Origin: an archaeon
Lineage (GTDB): Archaea > Nanobdellota > Nanobdellia > Pacearchaeales > GW2011-AR1
Direction of reading: 5' to 3'
DNA length: 14,212 nt
Assembly: GCA_030638105.1 (NCBI GenBank)
Contig: DAOWFF010000036.1
Location: forward strand, 1 to 14,212
A program made the position numbers and the translations under genes. Positions 5,877 through 11,809 of the stretch are shown in pieces (position 1 is the stretch's first letter; the number at the start of each line of letters is the position of its first letter). Under the pieces are notes generated by a model. That model was given only the letters and a program-made list of their open reading frames with translations, searched no databases and was not told the DNA's origin.

Positions 5877-6194
5877 ATGAAAATAAAAATTCAATTTAAA
5901 CCTTGGAAAAAACCTTGGACAAAAAAGTCTAAGTTAGAAGTAGAAAGTAAAGCAGGGGGTTTAAAGGTTTTTCAAGAAGATATAGCGATAAAAAAAACAA
6001 ACCCTTTTTGTTATGCTACGGATTTTGAAAGAGAAGGTAAAGATGGATATCAAGTAACTGTAACTGGTTCATTTAATCCTTCAGATATTTATTGTGATAT
6101 TACTCGTAACGGATTTGTTATAACTGATACTAAATTTCAATTTGGAACTAAATTTGAAGACAGAATTAAAACTGAACTTCAAGGAGAACTTTAA
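5877..6194 (+). CDS. Hypothetical 105-aa protein, first gene of the operon
   Basis: A small protein of unknown function. It has a strongly basic, Trp-containing N-terminus (KPWKKPWTKKSK) and then a mixed beta-like region with KVFQEDIAIKK, YQVTVTGSF and GFVITDTKFQF. It contains two cysteines (in NPFCYAT and DIYCDIT) that are not arranged as a zinc site. No signal peptide or membrane segment is seen, so it is probably cytosolic. The start follows a well-placed TATA box, consistent with leaderless translation. The stop at 6192-6194 is one base before the ATG of the TrmB-like regulator, and the regulator's Shine-Dalgarno lies within this gene's last codons, so the two are probably translationally coupled. 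A small beta-sheet nucleic-acid or ligand binder is conceivable but unsupported. Confidence 0.75.
   Translation: MKIKIQFKPWKKPWTKKSKLEVESKAGGLKVFQEDIAIKKTNPFCYATDFEREGKDGYQVTVTGSFNPSDIYCDITRNGFVITDTKFQFGTKFEDRIKTELQGEL
6181..6186 (+). promoter_or_regulatory. Shine-Dalgarno site deciding the TrmB-like start
   Basis: AAGGAG lies nine bases before the ATG at 6196, inside the last codons of the preceding gene. It selects 6196 over the in-frame TTG at 6142, which would add 18 residues read from the overlapping gene. Confidence 0.7.
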
Positions 6195-6195
6195 A

Positions 6196-6975
6196 ATGTT
6201 AGTCCAACAAGAATTAATAAATAAGGTCAAGGATTACTTTGACTTGAACATTTACGAGACAAAGGTCTGGTTGGCTTTGCTTGGAAAAGGAATTGCGTCA
6301 GCAGGAGAAATCGCGAGCATTTCAAGAGTTCCAAGAAGCAGGACTTATGATGTTCTTGAAAGTTTGGAAAAAAAGGGCTTTGCAATTATTAAACTCGGAA
6401 AACCAGTTAAGTATATTGGGATTAAACCAAAAATCATTTTAGAAAAATTAAAAAACAATGTCAGAAAACACGCCGAGGACAGAATAGTTAGTTTGTCAAA
6501 TGTAAAAGAGACCGAGGAGTTTGTAAAACTTGAAGAACTTTATCGCGGAGGAATCTCGCCTGTAAAAAGAGAAGATGTTTCTGCGGCTTTAAAAGGAAAA
6601 TCAAATATTTCTGAGCATCTGAAAGAAATTTTTCTCAACGCAAAAAAAGAAGTCATAATTTGCACAAATGCCGAAGAGATAATTTCAAAGGCGAAAATTT
6701 TCCAGCAAACATTTAAAATTCTAAAAAACGCAAATATAAAAATAAAAATAGCTTTATCTGGCGATGCGGATTTAATAAAAGAAATTGAAAAAAAATTTGA
6801 GATGAAAATAAAAAAAATAAATATCAATGCAAAATTCTTTATCATAGACAAGCAGGAAATATTATTTTACCTGTCAAAAAACACAGAGAAAGAAGATGTC
6901 GCAATCTGGCTTAATTCTGAATTTTTTGTTCAGGCATTTGCTGGCTTATTTGAAAAGGCAATGAGTGGGAAATGA
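6196..6975 (+). CDS. TrmB-family transcriptional regulator
   Basis: A 259-residue archaeal regulator with an N-terminal TrmB-type winged helix (about residues 10-80). This has LNIYETKVWLALL, the recognition region SISRVPRSRTYDVLESLEKKG, and the wing IIKLGKPVKYIGIKP. The core family binds promoter DNA and often responds to sugars. A linker helix follows, then a C-terminal alpha/beta domain with EVIICTNAEEI, IKIKIALSG, NAKFFIIDKQEILFYL and WLNSEFFVQAF, resembling the phospholipase-D-like effector half of TrmB proteins but without an HKD catalytic motif. The ligand cannot be predicted. It is the middle gene of a stop-to-start operon: ATG one base after the previous TAA, and the next ATG one base after its own TGA. 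Autoregulation at the 5848 promoter is plausible but not shown. Confidence 0.88.
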   Translation: MLVQQELINKVKDYFDLNIYETKVWLALLGKGIASAGEIASISRVPRSRTYDVLESLEKKGFAIIKLGKPVKYIGIKPKIILEKLKNNVRKHAEDRIVSLSNVKETEEFVKLEELYRGGISPVKREDVSAALKGKSNISEHLKEIFLNAKKEVIICTNAEEIISKAKIFQQTFKILKNANIKIKIALSGDADLIKEIEKKFEMKIKKININAKFFIIDKQEILFYLSKNTEKEDVAIWLNSEFFVQAFAGLFEKAMSGK

Positions 6976-6976
6976 A

Positions 6977-7963
6977 ATGGGGAAAATAGGAAAGTATTTT
7001 CTAAAAGGGGCATTGATTACCGGATTAATTCTTGGAGGATGTGGAAAGAATGAGGGGGGATTGGAAGAAAAACTAAATCATGTAACCCCTGTAGTTAGGA
7101 CAATCAATGGAGTTGATTATGAAGTAAACGGAAATAGATTAATTCAAAAAACAGAAGATGAAAATAAAACTGCTAAATTTGGAGTAATTTCTGATCCTGA
7201 AGGATTTTATAAAAATGTTGAAGCTTTTTCTGAACATTTTAAACAACAAAATTTAGATGGAATAATAATGCTTGGGGATTATGCTCAGCATTTTAGGAAA
7301 AAACCAAATCCAAAATTATCTGACTATGATGAGATTATGATGTGTCTGGAAAATGTTGCTAAAACTGGATTGCCAATTTATGTCCTCCCAGGTAATCATG
7401 AAATGAGAAAAGATTATGGAAAAGCAATAAAAAAACTTTCTAAAAAACATAATAATATTTTTGATTTAAATGAGATAAGAATAGTTGATGGGGATGATTT
7501 CGATTTTGTAAGCAATCCATTTGGAACAGATTTTACTTATCATAATGAAAGTTTTAGAGGAACTAAAGAACAACTAAGAAAAATAGGGGGATATGCAAGA
7601 TTATTACAAAAAGATGATGACCCAGAAATTTTATTAACACATCAGCCCCCAAGATGTAAGGGGAGGAATGGTATTGATGTTGTTTTTGATGGTAAAAATG
7701 TTGGTGATGAAACTCTTGATAAAACAATGAGAAATAATAAAATAAAATTTAGTTTATCAGGTCATATACATGAAGCTGGTGGTAAAGGCGTTACTTCAAA
7801 CGGAAGATTAGTAAATCCAAATACTTTTTCTGATGATTTAAGATTTAATCCTGGTTCGGCAGGACCATGGAGATACTTAAATGGAGAGATTTATAATGGA
7901 ATGGCAGGAATTATAACTATTAAAAACGAAAAAATGAAATATGAAACTTTGTTGTTAAACTAA
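6977..7963 (+). CDS. Lipoprotein calcineurin-like metallophosphoesterase
   Basis: A 328-residue phosphoesterase with the two-metal motif set in order: GVISDPEG (Asp73), MLGDYAQ (Asp101), LPGNHE (139-142), LLTHQPP (His222) and SGHIHE (262-265). It probably hydrolyses a phosphomonoester, phosphodiester or nucleotide. The first motif is normally D-x-H; here it is D-P-E, so Glu75 replaces a metal-binding His, which may alter the metal or activity. The N-terminus (GKYFLKGALITGLILGGC) is a lipoprotein signal with lipobox LGGC, so Cys22 would be lipidated and the enzyme would face outward. The ATG at 6977 is preferred over GTG at 6965 because it starts one base after the regulator's TGA and gives a compact signal peptide. 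The 3' end overlaps the convergent CCA-enzyme gene by four bases. The substrate is unknown. Confidence 0.88.
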   Translation: MGKIGKYFLKGALITGLILGGCGKNEGGLEEKLNHVTPVVRTINGVDYEVNGNRLIQKTEDENKTAKFGVISDPEGFYKNVEAFSEHFKQQNLDGIIMLGDYAQHFRKKPNPKLSDYDEIMMCLENVAKTGLPIYVLPGNHEMRKDYGKAIKKLSKKHNNIFDLNEIRIVDGDDFDFVSNPFGTDFTYHNESFRGTKEQLRKIGGYARLLQKDDDPEILLTHQPPRCKGRNGIDVVFDGKNVGDETLDKTMRNNKIKFSLSGHIHEAGGKGVTSNGRLVNPNTFSDDLRFNPGSAGPWRYLNGEIYNGMAGIITIKNEKMKYETLLLN

Positions 7964-9246
7964 AAATCCAAAATCTCCAACCCCTTAATACTCATCTCTT
8001 TTATTTTTTTCTTATTTTTCTTTTTCCAAGATTCAATAAATTTTTTTACATTAAATCTAATTTTTTCTTTTGCATAAATTCTCTTTGACTTAATAAAAAT
8101 ATTTTTATGTTCTTTTTTAAACCTCTTAACATTTTTTAAGTCCTTTTCACTCGGGCCTTTAAATAAAATTTCCTTTTTACTTTTTACAACAAAAAAATAT
8201 CTTGCGGATTTTTTCTTATTATAATTAAATCCGCTCTTTTTAATTTCAAAAAATCTTTCAATTTCCCAACTCAAATGTTTGTAAAATTTTAATAATTTAC
8301 TTCCTGCAATATCCCCCTCCTGCTTATTTGTGCTTACTTCTATTAAAATAAATTCATTTTTATTTCTCTTTGCGTTTGCTTTGATTTTTTCTAAATTTAT
8401 TTTTTTAATTTCAAATTTTTTTGCAGAAGGAGATTTTAAAAAATCCACACAAACCTTCTGGAAATTTTCAAATGTTTCTTGAGAAAGTCCTGCCAAAGCA
8501 TTTCTCTGTTTGTAAGTTGGGTCAATTAAAATAATTGGGGATTTTAATTTAGAATTATTTAAGTCCATCAAAACCCTTTGTTTATTTTTAAAATGTTTTT
8601 CAATATCTATGATTTCCTGAGTTTTGATCTTCACAACAGCTTTAATAAACTTCAAAAAACTTCCATAATGATAAACAAGTAACTCAAGCCCATAGCCAGA
8701 AAATCCTCTGATGTATGATTCAGCACCATAACAATTGTTCGCGTAACAAAATGCCTTCGCGAGCCGTATTTCATCTAGGACCTTTTTTGATTTTATTTTT
8801 TTATTAATATATTTGACATGCGAATAAGACAGGTCAGTGATGTTCTCTGCTTTTTTTGGGATTTTTATTTTCTTTACAGGAATTATTTCAAGAAAAAAAT
8901 TTGGATTTATATTTATTTGGAAATAATCTCTTGAGCCGTGAATTATCAAAATTTTTTTAAGTTTCATGCTCTTTAATATTTTCAAAGTCAGGTTTGAAAT
9001 TTCTTCTTTATATTTTTTATCAAACCGCACAAAAACATCAACATCATATTTGTTTTTGTTTATCATAGTGTTTTTAGCAAAACTCCCGCCGACAAAAATT
9101 TCAGCGTCTATTTTTAGAACCTTAATTTTTTTCTGAAATTTTTCTAAAAAATCTTCAAGCAAATTTTCAATCCCTGTTAATTCTTTTTCCTGCGGTTTTA
9201 CTTTTTCTAAAACTTCTTCCAAGACAGAATTTATCTTTGAAACCAT
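7960..9246 (-). CDS. cca: CCA-adding enzyme (archaeal class I tRNA nucleotidyltransferase)
   Basis: Adds or repairs the 3' CCA end of tRNA using CTP and ATP without a nucleic-acid template. The 428-residue length fits archaeal enzymes. The nucleotidyltransferase head has FVGGSFAKNT (about 52-60) and DVDVFVRF with Asp68 and Asp70. The third carboxylate should be Glu120 in FLEIIPV, where the usual archaeal sequence as I remember it has Asp. The central region continues with SYSHVKYINKKI, LDEIRLAKAFCYANNCYG and SYIRGFSGYGLELLVYHYGSF, typical of the family's helical tRNA-binding part. The C-terminus is very Lys-rich. A TATA box about 27 bases upstream implies a leaderless mRNA starting at 9246. 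It is divergent from rubrerythrin and convergent with the phosphoesterase. Confidence 0.94.
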   Translation of the reverse strand: MVSKINSVLEEVLEKVKPQEKELTGIENLLEDFLEKFQKKIKVLKIDAEIFVGGSFAKNTMINKNKYDVDVFVRFDKKYKEEISNLTLKILKSMKLKKILIIHGSRDYFQININPNFFLEIIPVKKIKIPKKAENITDLSYSHVKYINKKIKSKKVLDEIRLAKAFCYANNCYGAESYIRGFSGYGLELLVYHYGSFLKFIKAVVKIKTQEIIDIEKHFKNKQRVLMDLNNSKLKSPIILIDPTYKQRNALAGLSQETFENFQKVCVDFLKSPSAKKFEIKKINLEKIKANAKRNKNEFILIEVSTNKQEGDIAGSKLLKFYKHLSWEIERFFEIKKSGFNYNKKKSARYFFVVKSKKEILFKGPSEKDLKNVKRFKKEHKNIFIKSKRIYAKEKIRFNVKKFIESWKKKNKKKIKEMSIKGLEILDF

Positions 9247-9267
9247 CTTATAAATTATTCAAATGGC

Positions 9268-9279
9268 TTTATATTTTTA
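9268..9279 (-). promoter_or_regulatory. TATA box of the cca gene
   Basis: On the minus strand this reads TAAAAATATAAA, centred about 27 bases before the cca ATG at 9246, the leaderless spacing. It lies back to back with the rubrerythrin promoter in a 90-base divergent region. Confidence 0.6.
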
Positions 9280-9307
9280 TTGCTTAAGACATTTTTTAAA
9301 ACAAACA

Positions 9308-9316
9308 TTTATAAAT
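9308..9316 (+). promoter_or_regulatory. TATA box of the rubrerythrin gene
   Basis: TTTATAAAT, preceded by A-rich ACAAACA, is centred 25 bases before the ATG at 9337, so the message should be leaderless. No operator-like palindrome was noticed between it and the gene. Confidence 0.65.
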
Positions 9317-9336
9317 TTTAAATTAAATAAAGTATT

Positions 9337-9912
9337 ATGAAAACATTGCAGGGAACACAGACAGAAAAAAATTTGTTGAAATCTTTTGCAGGAGAATCCC
9401 AAGCAAGAACAAGATATGATTATTTTTCTAAACAAGCAAAAAAAGAAGGTCTGGAACAAATTTCTGAGATTTTTGCAGAGACCGCCTTAAACGAAAAAGA
9501 ACACGCCAAAATATTTTTCAAATTTTTAGAAGGAAGAGCAGTTGAAATTACTGCGGTTTATCCTGCTGGAAAAATAAGAACTACTCTTGAAAATTTAAAA
9601 GTTTCTGCTGAAGGTGAAAACGAAGAATACACAAAGTTATATCCTGAATTTGCCAAAACCGCAGATGAAGAGGGATTCACTGAAATTGCAGTTTCTTTTA
9701 AGATGATAGCAAAAGTTGAAAAAGCCCACGAGGAAAGATACAAAAAATTATATGACAATCTCAAATCAGGAAATGTTTTCGTGAAAAAAGAAAAAACAAT
9801 TTGGAAGTGCAGGAATTGCGGTTATTTGCATGAATCAGAATCTGCTCCAGAAAAGTGTCCTTCGTGTTTGCACCCGCAATCTTATTTTCAAATTAAAGAA
9901 AACAATTATTAG
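9337..9912 (+). CDS. rbr: Rubrerythrin (diiron peroxidase with rubredoxin domain)
   Basis: A cytosolic non-haem iron enzyme that reduces hydrogen peroxide in anaerobes. The 191-residue product has the standard two-domain build. The N-terminal four-helix ferritin-like domain carries the diiron ligands at the classic numbers: Glu20 ([14 protein letters not shown]), Glu53 and His56 ([12 protein letters not shown]), Glu94 and Glu97 (GENEEY), and Glu128 with His131 ([10 protein letters not shown]). The C-terminal rubredoxin-like domain has CRNC (158-161) and CPSC (174-177), which bind one iron and pass electrons to the diiron site. No residues are missing. The gene is leaderless behind its own TATA box and overlaps the convergent Zn-ribbon gene by four bases. 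Its presence fits an anaerobic or microaerophilic lifestyle. Confidence 0.97.
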   Translation: MKTLQGTQTEKNLLKSFAGESQARTRYDYFSKQAKKEGLEQISEIFAETALNEKEHAKIFFKFLEGRAVEITAVYPAGKIRTTLENLKVSAEGENEEYTKLYPEFAKTADEEGFTEIAVSFKMIAKVEKAHEERYKKLYDNLKSGNVFVKKEKTIWKCRNCGYLHESESAPEKCPSCLHPQSYFQIKENNY

Positions 9913-10328
9913 ATTTCTTTTTTCTCATCAAAATTTTTAATTTCTTCAGAATCTTCCATGCTTTTTTTTAATGTTGAAGCAAGGTCAATTATGTATTTCC
10001 CTTCTTCAAGTTTATAAATCAAAGGTCTTTTTTTATTAAACAAATTCACAATGTCAATCTCAAATTTTCCAACACCTGTAATTCTCACCGACTCTATGTC
10101 CAGAATTACTGGGATATCTTCTTCAGGAATTCCGACAATTTCTCTGATATCTTTTTCAATTTTCTTTTTATCTTCGTCAGCAATTTCAATTAATTTTTCT
10201 TTTGCTTGGTTAAGTTGCTCTTCCTTGATATAAAAGAAAAAATGCCCTCCACACTTGCTACAACCAGATAATAATTCTTTACTTCCCGCAGGATAAAGTT
10301 CCCCACAATGTACACATTGATTTGGCAT
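9909..10328 (-). CDS. Zn-ribbon protein of the archaeal COG3364 type (OapC-like)
   Basis: A 139-residue protein with an N-terminal zinc ribbon, CVHCG (Cys5, Cys8) and CSKCGG (Cys23, Cys26), then a long charged helix (about 35-65). The C-terminal part has [17 protein letters not shown] and [13 protein letters not shown]. The layout matches a conserved archaeal Zn-ribbon family of unknown biochemical role that I recall as one of the origin-associated (Oap) proteins, usually near an Era-like GTPase and DUF2073; the name is from memory. Both partners lie just upstream here. ATG at 10328 is chosen over an upstream TTG at 10343 because a TATA box at 10348-10355 gives leaderless spacing to 10328 and nearly touches the TTG. 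Its own promoter suggests independent expression from the neighbouring operon. Confidence 0.8.
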   Translation of the reverse strand: MPNQCVHCGELYPAGSKELLSGCSKCGGHFFFYIKEEQLNQAKEKLIEIADEDKKKIEKDIREIVGIPEEDIPVILDIESVRITGVGKFEIDIVNLFNKKRPLIYKLEEGKYIIDLASTLKKSMEDSEEIKNFDEKKEI

Positions 10329-10347
10329 TTTTTGATTTTGCAAATTT

Positions 10348-10355
10348 TATTTATA
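10348..10355 (-). promoter_or_regulatory. TATA box of the Zn-ribbon gene
   Basis: The minus strand reads GGTATAAATA here, centred about 24 bases before the ATG at 10328, which implies a leaderless message. A GC-containing palindrome sits just upstream at 10370-10393. Confidence 0.6.
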
Positions 10356-10369
10356 CCAATAACAAAATT

Positions 10370-10393
10370 AAAAGATGCCATTGGCATGCTTTT
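10370..10393. promoter_or_regulatory. Near-perfect 24-base inverted repeat: terminator hairpin or operator
   Basis: AAAAG, ATGCCA, T, TGGCAT, G, CTTTT forms an 11-bp stem with one bulged base. On the minus strand it follows the DUF2073 gene by about 60 bases and is trailed by a T-rich run, like a terminator for the upstream operon. It also lies immediately upstream of the Zn-ribbon TATA box, where a palindrome could bind a regulator. A looser CCAATAA/TTATTGG pair (10356-10362 and 10417-10423) flanks it. Confidence 0.45.
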
Positions 10394-10450
10394 CTAAAGT
10401 AAAAGACATTATAAAATTATTGGTTATTTAGCACCACAAATCTAAAATCA

Positions 10451-10858
10451 TTAACTTAGCATCAATTCAATTTTTTCCGGATTTCTTTTTATTTCCTTCA
10501 CAATTGTTGCAGGGCCGATAATTGTTATTGCTCCTAAATCTCCTTGTGTGATGATGCTCACAACGCTGTTTCTCATCTTTTCAAAAAATCCTTGTTTGTC
10601 GTTTCCAGAAATTACTGCAAGTTCTACCCCGCTAAAATTTTTAATATGCCCAATCATTGCCATTGTGTCTCCAATAAGCCGTGTTTCTTCTTCAGGTCTA
10701 AGTTTTCCCTGCAAAATCAAAATATTATTCCCTAAAATAATTTTAAGAATTTTTTTCACCCTCTCATTGCTGTCTAAATTTCTAATTTTAGAATAAGGTA
10801 AAAACTGAATTGAAAATCCTTTTATTTTTTTCAAACTCTTTTTTTTACTTTTGCTCAT
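10451..10858 (-). CDS. DUF2073-like conserved archaeal protein (origin-associated cluster)
   Basis: A 135-residue cytosolic protein with a very basic N-terminal tail (MSKSKKKSLKKIKG) and a compact alpha/beta domain: NNILILQGKLRPEEETRLIGD, IKNFSGVELAVISG and LGAITIIGPATIVKEIKRNP. The sequence style and its position next to an Era-like GTPase and a Zn-ribbon protein match the archaeal DUF2073 family, which I recall as part of the Oap set linked to replication origins in many archaea; no biochemical activity is firmly known to me. A GGTGA Shine-Dalgarno (10865-10869) lies six bases before the ATG, 15 bases after the upstream membrane-protein gene ends, so it is co-transcribed from the GTPase promoter. 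Confidence 0.75.
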   Translation of the reverse strand: MSKSKKKSLKKIKGFSIQFLPYSKIRNLDSNERVKKILKIILGNNILILQGKLRPEEETRLIGDTMAMIGHIKNFSGVELAVISGNDKQGFFEKMRNSVVSIITQGDLGAITIIGPATIVKEIKRNPEKIELMLS

Positions 10859-10864
10859 TTTTTT

Positions 10865-10869
10865 TCACC
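10865..10869 (-). promoter_or_regulatory. Shine-Dalgarno site for the DUF2073-like gene
   Basis: The minus strand reads GGTGA six bases before the ATG at 10858. It is a strong match to the archaeal anti-Shine-Dalgarno and confirms the start and internal operon position. Confidence 0.6.
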
Positions 10870-10873
10870 ATCT

Positions 10874-11095
10874 TTATAAATTAATTACTTTAAGGTATTC
10901 GTTTATTATTTTTTTTCTTTCTAATCTTTTTTTGCTTGAGTAATATGCTTTTGTTACAATACCCACTACTCCTCCACTTAAACTTGCCCCCCCAATTGAA
11001 GGTTTACCATATTTGAAAGCAATAGTTCCAATAACTAACAGCCCCAATGTAAATCCCATCAAAGACCTTTCTATTCTGGATAATTTTCCTCTCAT
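10874..11095 (-). CDS. Small 73-aa membrane protein between GTPase and DUF2073 genes
   Basis: An unrecognised small protein with a basic N-terminus (MRGKLSRIERSL), a hydrophobic helix (about 13-28, MGFTLGLLVIGTIAF), a Gly/Ser-rich hydrophobic stretch (about 31-50, KPSIGGASLSGGVVGIV) that may be a second helix, and a charged tail (SSKKRLERKKIINEYLKV). Two helices would form a hairpin with both ends in the cytoplasm. It lies 24 bases after the GTPase gene and 15 before DUF2073, on the same strand, so it is in the operon. Its start has no obvious Shine-Dalgarno; ATG at 11095 is the only one that keeps the basic N-terminus. It may tether the cluster's products to the membrane, which is pure inference. 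Confidence 0.68.
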   Translation of the reverse strand: MRGKLSRIERSLMGFTLGLLVIGTIAFKYGKPSIGGASLSGGVVGIVTKAYYSSKKRLERKKIINEYLKVINL

Positions 11096-11119
11096 TGTTT
11101 CATTAAACTTTTTTACTTT

Positions 11120-11761
11120 TTAAACTTTCTTGGATAATTTAAAAACTGATTCATAAAATTCTTCCAGATTATCCCCGTATTTTGCACTTATGCCGATGGT
11201 TTCATATTCTGGAAAAGCCGCCTCAATTTTTTTTAAGTCGGATTTTTTCAAATCAACTTTATTAGCAACAATTAAAACCGGAATTTTTCTCGCAACTAAA
11301 TTTCCAATAATTGTGATGTTCACCTGATTATATGGGTTTTCTGTGGAGTCCAAAACAATTACAACCATATCCATATCGTCCAGCCATTTGATGCTTTCAA
11401 TTATTCCCTGAGTCGCTTCTTTTGCCCTGTCTCTCGCCTGCTTTTTTTTAAGTTTATATTTTAAAAAATCCTCGTAATCAATTTTTGTCGCAATTCCCGG
11501 CGTGTCTATCATTTTAAAAATCATAGATTTTCCTTTGTGGCTTATTTCAACTTTTTCTTTAAACTGGACGCTCCGAGTTTCATGCGGAATTTTGCTAACA
11601 CTTCCAATTTCTTCGTCAGTAAAATCCTTGCAAATTCTGTTTACTAAACTTGTTTTCCCAGAATTTGGAGGACCATAGAATCCCAATTTTATATCTTTTT
11701 TATTCTTAAACAAGTTAGTAAAAATTTTTTTGAAAAAATTCCTAAATATTCTTATTGCCAT
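11120..11761 (-). CDS. Era-like TRAFAC GTPase (origin-associated cluster)
   Basis: A 213-residue small GTPase with all G motifs: G1 GPPNSGKTS (30-38), a candidate G2 Thr62 in HETRSVQF, G3 DTPG (86-89), G4 NKVD (167-170) and G5 SAK (192-194). It hydrolyses GTP as a switch, with an unknown partner. The N-terminus (about 1-23) is a basic amphipathic stretch, IRIFRNFFKKIFTNLFKNKK, that could bind membrane or nucleic acid. The region 90-120 is unusually Lys/Arg-rich. Family and neighbours match the archaeal Era-like GTPase found with DUF2073 and a Zn-ribbon protein near replication origins. It leads the minus-strand operon with the small membrane protein and DUF2073; a TATA box about 26 bases upstream predicts a leaderless mRNA. 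Confidence 0.88.
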   Translation of the reverse strand: MAIRIFRNFFKKIFTNLFKNKKDIKLGFYGPPNSGKTSLVNRICKDFTDEEIGSVSKIPHETRSVQFKEKVEISHKGKSMIFKMIDTPGIATKIDYEDFLKYKLKKKQARDRAKEATQGIIESIKWLDDMDMVVIVLDSTENPYNQVNITIIGNLVARKIPVLIVANKVDLKKSDLKKIEAAFPEYETIGISAKYGDNLEEFYESVFKLSKKV

Positions 11762-11782
11762 GTTATAAATCTGTTAAAAAGG

Positions 11783-11792
11783 TTTATAAAAT
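11783..11792 (-). promoter_or_regulatory. TATA box of the GTPase operon
   Basis: The minus strand reads ATTTTATAAA, centred 26 bases before the ATG at 11761. The 48-base gap also carries a T6 run on the minus strand (11800-11805), which may end transcripts of the preceding surface-protein gene. Confidence 0.55.
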
Positions 11793-11809
11793 TTTATATA
11801 AAAAAGTCC

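Noticed and set aside
6142..6195. N-terminal extension of the TrmB-like gene from TTG 6142
   Set aside because: It overlaps the 105-aa gene in another frame; AAGGAG nine bases before ATG 6196 and the family N-terminus support the shorter start.
6540..6851. Minus-strand ORF inside the TrmB-like gene
   Set aside because: Antisense shadow with biased Phe/Ile content and no signals.
6965..6976. GTG start for the phosphoesterase
   Set aside because: It would overlap the regulator's end; ATG 6977 lies one base after the stop and gives a normal lipoprotein signal length.
10329..10343. TTG start for the Zn-ribbon gene
   Set aside because: The codon lies only a few bases from the TATA box, upstream of the predicted transcription start.
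10190..10387. Minus-strand 65-aa ORF overlapping the Zn-ribbon gene
   Set aside because: It runs in another frame across the promoter and palindrome, and the Zn-ribbon frame has clear motifs.
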